44,070 nucleotides of DNA from contig JAVBMD010000017.1 of NCBI GenBank assembly GCA_031552825.1, forward strand, positions 1 through 44,070, in the 5' to 3' direction. The stretch comes from WQXF01 sp031552825. GTDB lineage: Bacteria; Bacillota; Clostridia; Christensenellales; Aristaeellaceae. Position numbers and translations under genes: made by a program. The notes below the pieces were generated by a model that was not told where the DNA came from, ran no database searches, and saw only the letters and a program-made list of their open reading frames with translations. Positions 30,635-39,365 of the stretch are shown in pieces; position 1 is the first letter of the stretch; every line of letters begins with the position of its first letter.

Positions 30635-31715
30635 CGCGCGCACCCCCAACCACCGCCACTTGGGCAGGATCCCACCACAAATAGACGCGCGCGCCCACCG
30701 CCGGGGCTTCATCGGCGCGGCCGTGGCCGCTGGCGGTCAACTCCTGCCCATCGGGAAGCTGGATGCGCGTAATCAGCGCGCCGCCGGTATAGCGGTTCTC
30801 CAGCACGGTGCCGCTGAGCGAAAAGGACGCGTGCGGCGCGGCGGCATAGTGCAGCCGCTCGGTGCGGATGCATAGCGCGCAACTTTCGCCCACCGCCGGG
30901 GCGCGCTCCGGCTCGGCATGCGCCTGCACCGTCTCCTGCCCGTGCGCCAGCGTGATGACGCCCGGCTCCACGCCGGTCACCTTGGCCTCCAGCAGGTTGG
31001 TCTGGCCGATAAACTGCGCCACAAAGCGCGTGTCCGGACACTCATAAATCTCGCCCGGCGCGCCGATCTGCTCAAAGTTGCCTTCGTTCATCACGGCGAT
31101 GCGGTCGCTCATGTTGAGCGCTTCCTCCTGATCGTGCGTGATGTAGATGAAGGCGATGCCCAGCCGCTCCTGCAAGCGCTTGAGCTCCAGCTGCATTTGT
31201 CGGCGCAGCTGCAAATCCAGCGCCCCCAGCGGCTCGTCGAGCAGCAGCAGCGCCGGATTGCACACCAGCGCCCGCGCGATGGCCACGCGCTGCCGCTGCC
31301 CGCCGGAGAGCTGCGCGGGCATGCGCTTGCCGAAGCCCTCCAGCTGCACCAACGCCAGCATTTCATCCACCGTATCGCGGATCACCGCCTTGGGGATCCT
31401 GCGCACGCGCATGCCATAGCCGATATTGGCGGCCACGCTCATGTGCGGAAACAACGCGTAATTTTGAAAAACGGTGTTGACGTTGCGCTTTTCCGGCGGC
31501 AGCAGCGTCACGTCCTCGCCATCGAGAAACACTTGCCCGGCGTCGGGCAGCGTCAGCCCGGCGATGATGCGCAGCGTGGTGGTCTTGCCGCAACCGGAGG
31601 GCCCTAGCAGCGTCAAAAATTCGCCGCGATGCACATCCAAATCGATGCCCCGCAGCACGTCTCCTTCGCCAAAACCCTTGGTAATTCCCCGCAAAGAAAG
31701 GAGAATATCGTTCAT
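30627..31715 (-). CDS. potA: Polyamine ABC transporter ATPase
   Basis: A 362-residue ATPase. Walker A GPSGCGKTT (38-46), Q-loop VFQNYALFP, signature LSGGQ (136-140), Walker B LLLLDEP and H-loop ITHDQEEAL are all intact. The C-terminal 120 residues form a TOBE/OB regulatory domain (GQTNLLEAKVTGVEPGVITL). It powers uptake through PotBC. GGAGG lies upstream of ATG 31715, and the operon promoter is at 31769-31797. Confidence 0.94.
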   Translation of the reverse strand: MNDILLSLRGITKGFGEGDVLRGIDLDVHRGEFLTLLGPSGCGKTTTLRIIAGLTLPDAGQVFLDGEDVTLLPPEKRNVNTVFQNYALFPHMSVAANIGYGMRVRRIPKAVIRDTVDEMLALVQLEGFGKRMPAQLSGGQRQRVAIARALVCNPALLLLDEPLGALDLQLRRQMQLELKRLQERLGIAFIYITHDQEEALNMSDRIAVMNEGNFEQIGAPGEIYECPDTRFVAQFIGQTNLLEAKVTGVEPGVITLAHGQETVQAHAEPERAPAVGESCALCIRTERLHYAAAPHASFSLSGTVLENRYTGGALITRIQLPDGQELTASGHGRADEAPAVGARVYLWWDPAQVAVVGGARGA

Positions 31716-31768
31716 GCCGTGGCCTCCGCATCGAAAGTCGACTAAACTGCTATGAATTCAGTTAAATT

Positions 31769-31797
31769 AGTATAATGCAGCCGTATGCCGCTGTCAA
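31769..31797 (-). promoter_or_regulatory. Promoter of the potABCD operon
   Basis: TTGACA (31792-31797) and TATACT (31769-31774) are 17 nt apart on the minus strand. Just downstream, AACTG-N9-CAGTT within 31745-31763 is an inverted repeat over the start of transcription and could be an operator. Confidence 0.83.
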
Positions 31798-31809
31798 GGC
31801 ATATTTATA

Positions 31810-31818
31810 TGGTATACT
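31810..31818 (+). promoter_or_regulatory. Extended -10 promoter of the lipase-like gene
   Basis: TGGTATACT is a TGnTATACT extended -10 box about 28 nt before the start of the plus-strand gene. No good -35 is visible, as often with extended -10 promoters. It is divergent from the pot promoter with only about 15 nt between their boxes, so the two could interfere. Confidence 0.6.
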
Positions 31819-31845
31819 ATTGTCGAAAAAAAGGAGGGTGCGAAC

Positions 31846-33363
31846 ATGCCCGAAAGCAAGAAGGTGCTCCGCGGACGGCTGACGCGATGCGATCTATCGC
31901 AAACCCAGCATTTCTTCGCGCCTTGGCAGGCCGATCCTTGGGGCATGATGCGCCCGCCCTTTGAGCCGACGCTGGCTCGGCTCTCCTGCGAGCTGAGCGG
32001 CAACATCTACGATCTGGACATCGAGCGCTGGCTGAGTACCGGCTGGGGCGACTGCACCTTGCAGGTGGAGAATCACTTGCTCAGCGGCGTCGGCGGCTGG
32101 CGGCACGCCGGTCTGCAGCCGGGGCGCGCGCTGCAAAGCCAGCTGACGCTGCTGCGCGCGCGCGTCATGATCTCGCCGCTGCCCAATCCGGTGGGCGACG
32201 TGCTGCGCGCGGTGCGGCAAATCAAGGCCACCGACACCGGAAAAGCGCTGGTGATGGCGCGCAAGGCCGACGAGAACCGCTACATCATCGCCATTTGCTT
32301 CATGGGCACCAGCCGCAAGTTTTACGATTGGCTCACCAATTTCAAACTTACGCACGAACAGGGTCTGCACGCCGGTTTTCTCAACGTGGCGCGGCAATTC
32401 GAGGGCAACGGCGAACGCATCGCCTTTGCCGAAATCGCGCAGGAATTGGGGCTGGAAAGCCTAACCTTAGAGGATATATTGGCCGAAGCGCAGCGGCAGG
32501 ACAGCCGCTTCCTGCTATGGGTCACCGGGCACAGCCAAGGCGCGGCGGTCAGCCAAGCCTACGTACACCTGCTGGTACACAACCGCGGCGTGCTGCCGAA
32601 AAACGTGGTGTGCTACACCTTTGCCGCGCCGACGGTCGCCGGGCCGGACTGGCAGGGCATCCCGGCGGCTTATCCGATTTATAACCTGCTCAACGCCGAC
32701 GACTACGTGCCGCGCGTCGGCGCCAGCATGCGCTTAGGCGTCGATTTGATCTATTACCCCGACAACGCCTTCCGCAAAAAGCACTACGGCTACCTTGCAG
32801 GCGACGCGGCGCAAATGACCGCGCATGAGCGCATCCTGCGCATGCTGCAGCCCGTGCAGGATACCGCCACGATGCTGGAGATGGTCATGGGCGCGTGCGT
32901 CGCGCTGCGGCAATGGGAGGATGTCGAGCTGGCTCGCGCCCTCCTCTCCTCGCTGCACGGCGCGCTGCGCCACCTGCCCGCCGCTGCCAGCAGCTTAGGC
33001 CTGCGGCTTGAGGACATCAACGCGCTGCTCATCGACAAGCTCACCGCCGCCTACCGCGCCGTAAGCGGCCGGAATCCCGATCCGGTGCGCGTGCAGTTGC
33101 GCAGCGACGCCCTCACCCAAGTCATTGCCGAGTTGGGCATGCGCGCCTTCACCGCAAGCTTCGGCGCGGTGCTCAATACGCCGCACGTCATCTCCAGCCA
33201 CTATGACCATACCGGCGCTTTGGGCGCGCCTTACAGCGCCATCGTGTGCAAGCACGCGGGCGAGCTGGTGTGGGCGATTTGGCACGCCGAGGGCACGCCG
33301 CGCCAACTGACCGCCGAGGGAGAACCCCTGCTGCCCACGCCTGCCCTCCCGCCGCCGCAGTGA
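31846..33363 (+). CDS. Class-3 lipase-like alpha/beta-hydrolase
   Basis: A 505-residue protein of the lipase class 3 type. The nucleophile elbow is GHSQG (228-232, Ser230), the oxyanion region reads CFMGTSRKFYDWLTNF, and a late catalytic Asp may be in LLNADDYVPRVG. A candidate His is in the ERILRML region or later; it is not clear. There is no signal peptide, so it is probably cytoplasmic, with an N-terminal 130-residue part and a helical C-terminal 170-residue part of unknown role. AGGAGGG lies 7 nt before ATG 31846. Substrate is unknown. Confidence 0.82.
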   Translation: MPESKKVLRGRLTRCDLSQTQHFFAPWQADPWGMMRPPFEPTLARLSCELSGNIYDLDIERWLSTGWGDCTLQVENHLLSGVGGWRHAGLQPGRALQSQLTLLRARVMISPLPNPVGDVLRAVRQIKATDTGKALVMARKADENRYIIAICFMGTSRKFYDWLTNFKLTHEQGLHAGFLNVARQFEGNGERIAFAEIAQELGLESLTLEDILAEAQRQDSRFLLWVTGHSQGAAVSQAYVHLLVHNRGVLPKNVVCYTFAAPTVAGPDWQGIPAAYPIYNLLNADDYVPRVGASMRLGVDLIYYPDNAFRKKHYGYLAGDAAQMTAHERILRMLQPVQDTATMLEMVMGACVALRQWEDVELARALLSSLHGALRHLPAAASSLGLRLEDINALLIDKLTAAYRAVSGRNPDPVRVQLRSDALTQVIAELGMRAFTASFGAVLNTPHVISSHYDHTGALGAPYSAIVCKHAGELVWAIWHAEGTPRQLTAEGEPLLPTPALPPPQ

Positions 33364-33508
33364 CGCCGCTTAGTATATATTCCCAGCGCCTAAACTCCCA
33401 ATACGGGGAACAAATGGTTACACCTATCCGTTTCTATAGTGAACGGCGAATGACCCCGCTCCATCCCTTGAGCAGCCACGCCGCATCTTTTAACAAGGAG
33501 GAAAACCT

Positions 33509-34672
33509 ATGCTATCCATGCAACGTTCCGGGTTATACAAAAGATGCGCGGCATTTGCGCTCGTCGTAATGCTTTGCCTGCTGCCCCTCGTATCTATGGC
33601 TGGCGGCGAGGCCGCTTACGGCACGATTTCCGCTCGCTCGCTCAACCTGCGCGCCGAGCCCAACGCCGACTCGGCCATCCTCGCCTCCTATCCCAGCGGC
33701 ACTTGGGTGCAGGTGCTTGAGACCACGGGCGGCTGGTACAAGGTGCAGATCGATAGCCTCGTCGGCTACATGAGCGCCAAGTACGTTTCGCTGAACAACG
33801 TCACCAAGGTGACCGACGCCAAGGTGTCCGGCGCCAACGGCTACATCAACCTGCGCGCCTCGGCCTCGGCCAATGCCGCCGTGTTGGCCACCTATCCCAA
33901 CGGCACGCGCGTGAAGATCCTTTCCCACGCCAACGGCTTCTATCAGGTGCAGGTGGGCAACATGACCGGCTTTATGGCCGATCATTTGGTGAAGCTTGAT
34001 TCCGTGAAGGTGCAGACCTACGCGGTGATCCGCACCGCCAATGGCGGCAACCTCAACCTGCGCACCGCGCCCAGCTATGACGCGCAGGTGATTCAGTCCT
34101 TCGCGCCCGGCCAGCAGGTGGCCATCGTCGAAAAGGGCAAAAGCTGGCACAAGGTTCGCGTGAACGGCGTCACCGGCTACATGAGCGCCGAGTTCCTCGT
34201 CATCGGCGGCAAGCCCGCCCCGGCGCCCCAACCGGCCACCACCAAGGTCGGCGTGGTCAACAACCCGCGCGACACGCAGGTGCTCAACCTGCGCGAAACC
34301 GCCTCGCTGGACGCCCGCGTGCTCGCCTACTATTATAACGGCAAGCAGGTGGAAATCCTCGGCTCCATCGGTGATTGGTATCAGGTGAAGGTGGACGGCG
34401 TCATCGGCTATATGATGAAGAACTACATCAAGGTGACCTCCAATACGCCGGTTCCCGCCACGCCCGCCACCCCGTTTGCCGCCAAGCTGAAGAACCCCAA
34501 TGGCGGCTCGATCGTCAACTTCCGCCGGGAGCCCGGCCTGAACACCAAGGTGTTGGCCGTGTACCCGGTGGGCAAGGACGTAACGGTGCTCAGCTACTAC
34601 AATGCCGACTGGGCGCAGGTCTCCATCGACGGCATCACCGGCTATGTGAGCAGCTACTTCCTCAAGTATTAA
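33509..34672 (+). CDS. Exported protein with five SH3b domains
   Basis: A 387-residue secreted protein. A signal peptide (about 11-31, cleavage near SMA-GG) is followed by five bacterial SH3 domains at about 38-95, 103-162, 171-231, 247-308 and 325-386, each with an LNLR/NFRR motif near its start and a GYM/GYV motif near its end. There is no catalytic domain. Pro/Ala-rich linkers follow the third and fourth. Such arrays bind peptidoglycan or its peptides. AAGGAGG lies upstream of ATG 33509; the preceding 145 nt have no clear promoter. Confidence 0.9.
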   Translation: MLSMQRSGLYKRCAAFALVVMLCLLPLVSMAGGEAAYGTISARSLNLRAEPNADSAILASYPSGTWVQVLETTGGWYKVQIDSLVGYMSAKYVSLNNVTKVTDAKVSGANGYINLRASASANAAVLATYPNGTRVKILSHANGFYQVQVGNMTGFMADHLVKLDSVKVQTYAVIRTANGGNLNLRTAPSYDAQVIQSFAPGQQVAIVEKGKSWHKVRVNGVTGYMSAEFLVIGGKPAPAPQPATTKVGVVNNPRDTQVLNLRETASLDARVLAYYYNGKQVEILGSIGDWYQVKVDGVIGYMMKNYIKVTSNTPVPATPATPFAAKLKNPNGGSIVNFRREPGLNTKVLAVYPVGKDVTVLSYYNADWAQVSIDGITGYVSSYFLKY

Positions 34673-34700
34673 GCGGACAAGCTTTCAGCTAAACGCAAAC

Positions 34701-34733
34701 AACGGGCGCGGTTCGGAATGAGCCGCGCCCGTT
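34701..34733 (+). terminator. Terminator-like hairpin after the five-SH3b gene
   Basis: An 11-bp stem AACGGGCGCGG/CCGCGCCCGTT follows the stop by about 30 nt. Only TTTG follows, so termination may be partial. Confidence 0.6.
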
Positions 34734-34760
34734 TGCCGTATGTGCCGGACTTTGTCCGGA

Positions 34761-34789
34761 TTGCCGCGATGTTTTTTCTGTGGTATAAT
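34761..34789 (+). promoter_or_regulatory. Promoter of the large membrane protein gene
   Basis: TTGCCG (34761-34766) and TATAAT (34784-34789) are 17 nt apart, with TGG before the -10 box (extended -10). The same TTGCCG-17-TATAAT arrangement drives the glycan operon converging from the other end. Confidence 0.82.
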
Positions 34790-34837
34790 TTCCCGAATAC
34801 TTGCACGGAAATACACGCAAGCAAACGGGAGGACGGC

Positions 34838-36664
34838 ATGACACTGCGGGATTTACAAAAGAAAGTGCCCGCCGGGGCGCTGCGCGGTCTGCGCTGGTTC
34901 GGCATCGCGCTGGCCGCGCTGTTGGCGACGCTTTCGCTCTGCCTAGTTTTTGATCCGGCGGAGCAGGATTTTTTGCTGGGCTTCAACGGCGGCTCGGAGA
35001 TGGCTTACGCAGCGCTGTTCGTGGCGCTTTGCTTTTGCTTCGCACGGGCGCTGCGCGTGCGGGATGCGCGCGTCCGCCGCTTCGCCTGCATTGCGTCGGG
35101 CGCGTGGGCGCTGCTCACGCTGCTCGGTCAGGCGATCATCGTAAGCCAGTCGCTCGCCGGGTTGTTCGTCACCGCCGCCCAAGCTTTCCGCTATCTGGTG
35201 TTGCTGACGGGGCGCTGGGCGCTGTATTATGGCGTGCTCGCCTGCGCCTTTGAGGCGCTCTGTTCGCACAGCTTCACGCGCAAAAGCCCGCTTGCGGCGG
35301 AGCGCCCGGTCGCAAAATGGCCGTTCTTTCTCATTTGGATCGGTATTTTCGCGGCATGGTTTTGGTACTTCTTGGTCTATTATCCCGGTACGGTCAGCGT
35401 GGATTCCGTCTGGCAAATCGAGCAGGCGCTGGGCGATAAGCCGCTCAACAACCACCATGCCGTGATGCACACGCTGCTGATTCGCCTCTTTATGCGTGTC
35501 GGCCAATGGTCGGGCGACCTGCACGATGGCGTGGCGCTCTACTCGCTGTTCCAGATGCTCGGCCTATCGGCGCTCTACGCCGGGGTGGCGCAGGCGCTGC
35601 GGGCGCGGCGCGCGCATCTGCTGCTGTGGGGCGGCGTTGCGCTCTTCTATGCGCTGTTCCCGGTCTTTCCGATGTACGCCATCACCATGTGGAAGGACAT
35701 TCCGCTGGGCGCGGCAGTGCTGCTGCTGACGCTGCAATTGCTGGGCATGGTGGAAAGCAACGGCGATTACTTCAAAAAGAGGTGGCGCTATCTGCCGGTG
35801 CTTCTCGCCAGCTTGCTATTGATCTTCATGAAAAACAACGGCGTATACGTTTACGCGCTGTGCATGGTATGCCTGATCGCGCTGATGCGCGAATACCGCA
35901 AGCCGCTGCTGGCGCTAACGGTAGTTTGCATGGGCATTTTCCTGCTGGTCAAGGGGCCGGTGTTCACGGCGCTAGAGGTGCAGCCCGGCTCCTCGCGCGA
36001 GGCGCTGTCCATCCCGCTGCAAACCATGGCGCGGGTAGTGAAATATCATTACTACGATATATCCGACGAGGATTGGGAAACCATCGATAGCACGCTGCCC
36101 GCCGACGATCTGGGCGCAACCTACAACTGGACCTTCACCGATCCGGTGAAGGATTACTTTGACAACGAATATTACGCCGAAAACAAGGGACGTTTTTACA
36201 AGACTTGGCTGAACATCACGCTGCAGTATCCCGGCGTCGCGCTGGATACCGTGCTCTGCAGCACCCTTGGCTATTGGTATCCGGAGATGAAGGGCTGGAT
36301 TTTTTGGTCGATCATGCAGGAGAACCCCTACGAGCTCGTGCAGGCGTCCTACTATCCCGAGATGGTGGAGCACTTCAAAACGCATCGGCTGGACAGCATC
36401 CGCAACACCCCCGTGCTGGGCATGCTGCTCAACGTCGGCTTCGCGTTCGTGCTGCTATCGCTGGCTGCCGTCCTGCTGTGCGTCAAGCGACGGCAGCGGT
36501 ATCTGCCGGCCTTCCTTCCGGCGTTTTTCCTCTGGTGCACCGCGCTGGCCTCGCCGGTCAATTGCGAGTTCCGCTATATCTGGGGCCTGTATATCAGCCT
36601 GCCGCTGTTGGTTCCGATCGCTTGCTTGGTCACGAAAGGCCAAGACGATGCTTTGCCGCGCTAA
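34838..36664 (+). CDS. Large polytopic membrane protein (DUF6020-like)
   Basis: A 608-residue membrane protein with about 12 hydrophobic segments. The motif VYYPGTVSVDSVWQIEQALG after the fourth or fifth segment, with an acidic Asp, and NNHHAVMHTLLIR resemble GT-C glycosyltransferase-like families, including DUF6020, thought to use lipid-linked sugars. MWKDIPLGAAVLL and a late soluble loop (YYDISDEDWETIDSTLP) follow. The start ATG 34838 has GGGAGG 6 nt upstream; the 40 codons upstream overlap the promoter. Its 3' end overlaps the convergent gene at 36630 by 35 nt. It probably modifies or moves surface polymers along with the neighbouring glycan operon. The family name is from memory of the motif. 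Confidence 0.78.
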   Translation: MTLRDLQKKVPAGALRGLRWFGIALAALLATLSLCLVFDPAEQDFLLGFNGGSEMAYAALFVALCFCFARALRVRDARVRRFACIASGAWALLTLLGQAIIVSQSLAGLFVTAAQAFRYLVLLTGRWALYYGVLACAFEALCSHSFTRKSPLAAERPVAKWPFFLIWIGIFAAWFWYFLVYYPGTVSVDSVWQIEQALGDKPLNNHHAVMHTLLIRLFMRVGQWSGDLHDGVALYSLFQMLGLSALYAGVAQALRARRAHLLLWGGVALFYALFPVFPMYAITMWKDIPLGAAVLLLTLQLLGMVESNGDYFKKRWRYLPVLLASLLLIFMKNNGVYVYALCMVCLIALMREYRKPLLALTVVCMGIFLLVKGPVFTALEVQPGSSREALSIPLQTMARVVKYHYYDISDEDWETIDSTLPADDLGATYNWTFTDPVKDYFDNEYYAENKGRFYKTWLNITLQYPGVALDTVLCSTLGYWYPEMKGWIFWSIMQENPYELVQASYYPEMVEHFKTHRLDSIRNTPVLGMLLNVGFAFVLLSLAAVLLCVKRRQRYLPAFLPAFFLWCTALASPVNCEFRYIWGLYISLPLLVPIACLVTKGQDDALPR

Positions 36665-37820
36665 GCACACGCCGCGCCTTGCCCGCCGCGCGCTGCAGCA
36701 GGCTGGGCGGCGCGAAGAATTTCTTTTCCACCCTAGCAAAGCCGCGCCTACGCACGTGCCGCAGAAACGCGTCGCGCCGCGCATGCGCCACCGCGGGGCG
36801 GAAGATGCTGGGGTTGTCGCGCGCGCAAGCCGCCGCCTGAACCGGCGCGGTGCGCAGCCGCTCGCCAAGCGCCTCGAGCGCCGCGGCGCCGCGCTCGCTG
36901 CCCACCAGCACCAGCGAAAGGCCAAGATCGTCGTCCCAATCGGGCAGAATATGTTGCGCGCCCCACAGGTCGGCCAGCGTCAGGTCGGCCTGTCTTTTTT
37001 CCCCGGCATATGGGCAGACATGACAGCTCGGCCGCAAGCACAGGTTGCGCAAAAAGGCGATCATGTACGGATCCTCGGTTTGCCCGGCGGCGTAATCCTT
37101 GCCATCTTCAAAGTTGACCGCAAGGCAAAAATCCTTCCACCCGCGCCGCTTATCGCGGAAGGCGAGCTCGGTGATGCGCCGCCCTCCGGCCTCCAGCCCG
37201 CGCTGATACGCGTCAAACACCATGGGCGAAGGAACGCCGTGGCATACGAAATCGACGGTTAGCAGGTTTGGATAGGTTTTTTTTAACATGGCATACAGCC
37301 CGGCGATCTGGCATGGCGTGCCGGAGAACAGCACTTCCATGCCGGTATCGAGCCAATGCTTGGCATCGGTAAGGGCGTCGGCGGTGTCGCTTTGCAGATA
37401 TTTCGAGCCGCGCAGCGCGCCCAACAGCTCCGGATTTTGCAGGCCGATGTGGCGCAGGTGAAGGCCGCCGCCCTCCGCCGGGGCGCGCCGCTTGAGCGCC
37501 GCGCCGAACACCATGCCGCCGCGCGCCAACACGCCCTCTGCCAGCGCGGTAAAAACGCCGCCGGAGGAACTGCGCGCGCGCACCGCCGCATCGGTGTTAA
37601 AAGCCGCGAGGCTTTCGCGCCAAGGCCGCTCCGTCGCCCGGTCGACAGGGCAAACCTTGTAACAAGCCCCGCACCGCGTACAGCGGGAAGCATCGATCTG
37701 CGGATAGAGGAACCCTTCCTCCGGATCGGCCGCCATTAGCAGCGCGCCGCGCGCGCAGACCGAGGCGCACGCGCCGCAGCCGGTACAGGTGCCAAAGTCG
37801 CGGATATCGCAGCGTGCCAT
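36630..37820 (-). CDS. F420-hydrogenase-beta-like Fe-S protein
   Basis: A 396-residue Coenzyme F420 hydrogenase/dehydrogenase beta-subunit family protein. The N-terminus has two 4Fe-4S sites (C12, C15, C18, C22 and C47, C50, C53, C57). The FrhB-type domains follow, with SSSGGVFTALAEGVL, VLFSGTPCQIAGL, DFVCHGVPSP and LCLRPSCHVCPYA. Members in exopolysaccharide clusters accompany polysaccharide pyruvyl transferases, as here, and probably supply a redox step rather than use F420. AGGAGGTG precedes ATG 37820. It is the last gene of the operon. Confidence 0.9.
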   Translation of the reverse strand: MARCDIRDFGTCTGCGACASVCARGALLMAADPEEGFLYPQIDASRCTRCGACYKVCPVDRATERPWRESLAAFNTDAAVRARSSSGGVFTALAEGVLARGGMVFGAALKRRAPAEGGGLHLRHIGLQNPELLGALRGSKYLQSDTADALTDAKHWLDTGMEVLFSGTPCQIAGLYAMLKKTYPNLLTVDFVCHGVPSPMVFDAYQRGLEAGGRRITELAFRDKRRGWKDFCLAVNFEDGKDYAAGQTEDPYMIAFLRNLCLRPSCHVCPYAGEKRQADLTLADLWGAQHILPDWDDDLGLSLVLVGSERGAAALEALGERLRTAPVQAAACARDNPSIFRPAVAHARRDAFLRHVRRRGFARVEKKFFAPPSLLQRAAGKARRVLSAAKHRLGLS

Positions 37821-37823
37821 AGG

Positions 37824-39365
37824 TCACCTCCTTTTCAGGCGGCGAAAGAATCCGCCCAGCGTCTCGCCAAACAGCGCGCGCTCCTCGTCGTTCATGCCCA
37901 CCGGAACCATGACGCCGACGTACAGCACCAGAATGATGACGGCGCGCGCCAGAAACCAGCGCCACGAATCCTGCGGCAGCAGAAAGGTGATACTGCCCAG
38001 CGCGGTGATGAGCAGCAGCGCGGGCAAAATCCCACGAAGCGCCTCGCGGAAGAAGCGCGGGATGTTGAGGCCGATGTGCTTGTGATAATACCAATTGGAG
38101 ATAATCGTGTTGCCCACCACCAGCGATGCCGCCGTGCCGATGGCCGCGCCGATGGGGCCATAGAGCCTGATGAGCACCACGCTCAGCGCGACGTTGAGCA
38201 CCGCGATGCCCGAGAGCATCACGGCGCGAAAGGCATGCTTGTTCATCGCCTGCGAGATGCTGATGGCGACGTTTTGAAACATCGGAATCAGCAGCGCCAG
38301 CATCAGCATCAGCACGATACGATAGCAGGTCGCCACGCCGCTGGCGCCCATCGTATCGCCCACCCATAGCGTAAAGAACTGCAGCCCCGCCAGCCCGAAG
38401 CCGATGACCAGCAGGCTGATGACCATCAGCTGAATGCGGCCGATGCGGATCATCATGTCGGTCAGCGCCTCGCCGCTGGCGCCTTTCGTCACCAACTGCA
38501 CGGCGCGGGGCAGGTACATGCCGGAGATGGCGTTGGAAAAGTCCATAAAATAATTGACCAAATTGCCGCTGGCGACGGTGATGGCCGCCATTTCCGCACC
38601 GCGCAGCATGCTGACCAGCGTCGCGTCGACGTTCCAATAAACCTCGTGCATGATGACGTTGAGAAAGATGAAAATCGAATAACCGAATATCTGCCGCAGC
38701 AGCGCGCGGTCGAAGCCGCCCCAGCGCACGCGCACCTTGAGCCTGCCCAGCACATAGCCCACGTAGCACAGCATCACGAGCAGGTTGAGGCCGGTATCGA
38801 GCAGCGTAACGCGGAAGGGATCGACGCTCCGGGTAAGCATCAGCGCCAACAGCCCGGCGCGCAGCAGCAGCCGGATCACCGTCACCATGCGCATGAACAC
38901 GAAGCGCTCGAAAGCGCTCATCACGCCCGGGAAGATGTTGAGCAGCATCGACAACGTCATGTTGCCCAGCACCAGCAGGAACAGCTTTTGCGCCATCGCC
39001 ATCTCGGCGGCGGTATACTTGGGGAAGAAGGCCGGAAGCTGGAAGTAGCACACCGCGCCCACGCAGCAGATGACGACGCCAAGCAGCGCGTACAGCGCCA
39101 CCACCATGCCGAGGAAGCGCTCCATGCCGGTTTTGTCTCCCTCGGCGCGATACTTGGCTACGTAGCGGATCACGGCGTTGCCCAGCCCCAGATCCATAAT
39201 GGCCATGTAGCCCACGAACTTGCCGATGGTGCCGTACACACCGTACATGCCCAGCCCGAAGGCACGCTGCAGCATCGGTGTGAACGCGAAGCCCATGACG
39301 ATGTTGAGCGCGATGGTTAGGTACGAAAGAACGGCGCCTACTTTGTATTGCGTTCGGGTGTTCAT
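37824..39365 (-). CDS. Polysaccharide flippase (Wzx/MATE-like)
   Basis: A 513-residue membrane protein with about 12-14 helices. The start TRTQYKVGAVLSYLTIALNI and the MOP-superfamily pattern (YGTIGKFVGYMAIMDLGLGNAVIRYVAKY, in parts) are typical of O-antigen/teichuronic type flippases, which move lipid-linked sugar units across the membrane. The start ATG 39365 overlaps the stop of the pyruvyl transferase gene by 4 nt, with GGAGG upstream. It ends 3 nt before the next start. Confidence 0.92.
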   Translation of the reverse strand: MNTRTQYKVGAVLSYLTIALNIVMGFAFTPMLQRAFGLGMYGVYGTIGKFVGYMAIMDLGLGNAVIRYVAKYRAEGDKTGMERFLGMVVALYALLGVVICCVGAVCYFQLPAFFPKYTAAEMAMAQKLFLLVLGNMTLSMLLNIFPGVMSAFERFVFMRMVTVIRLLLRAGLLALMLTRSVDPFRVTLLDTGLNLLVMLCYVGYVLGRLKVRVRWGGFDRALLRQIFGYSIFIFLNVIMHEVYWNVDATLVSMLRGAEMAAITVASGNLVNYFMDFSNAISGMYLPRAVQLVTKGASGEALTDMMIRIGRIQLMVISLLVIGFGLAGLQFFTLWVGDTMGASGVATCYRIVLMLMLALLIPMFQNVAISISQAMNKHAFRAVMLSGIAVLNVALSVVLIRLYGPIGAAIGTAASLVVGNTIISNWYYHKHIGLNIPRFFREALRGILPALLLITALGSITFLLPQDSWRWFLARAVIILVLYVGVMVPVGMNDEERALFGETLGGFFRRLKRR

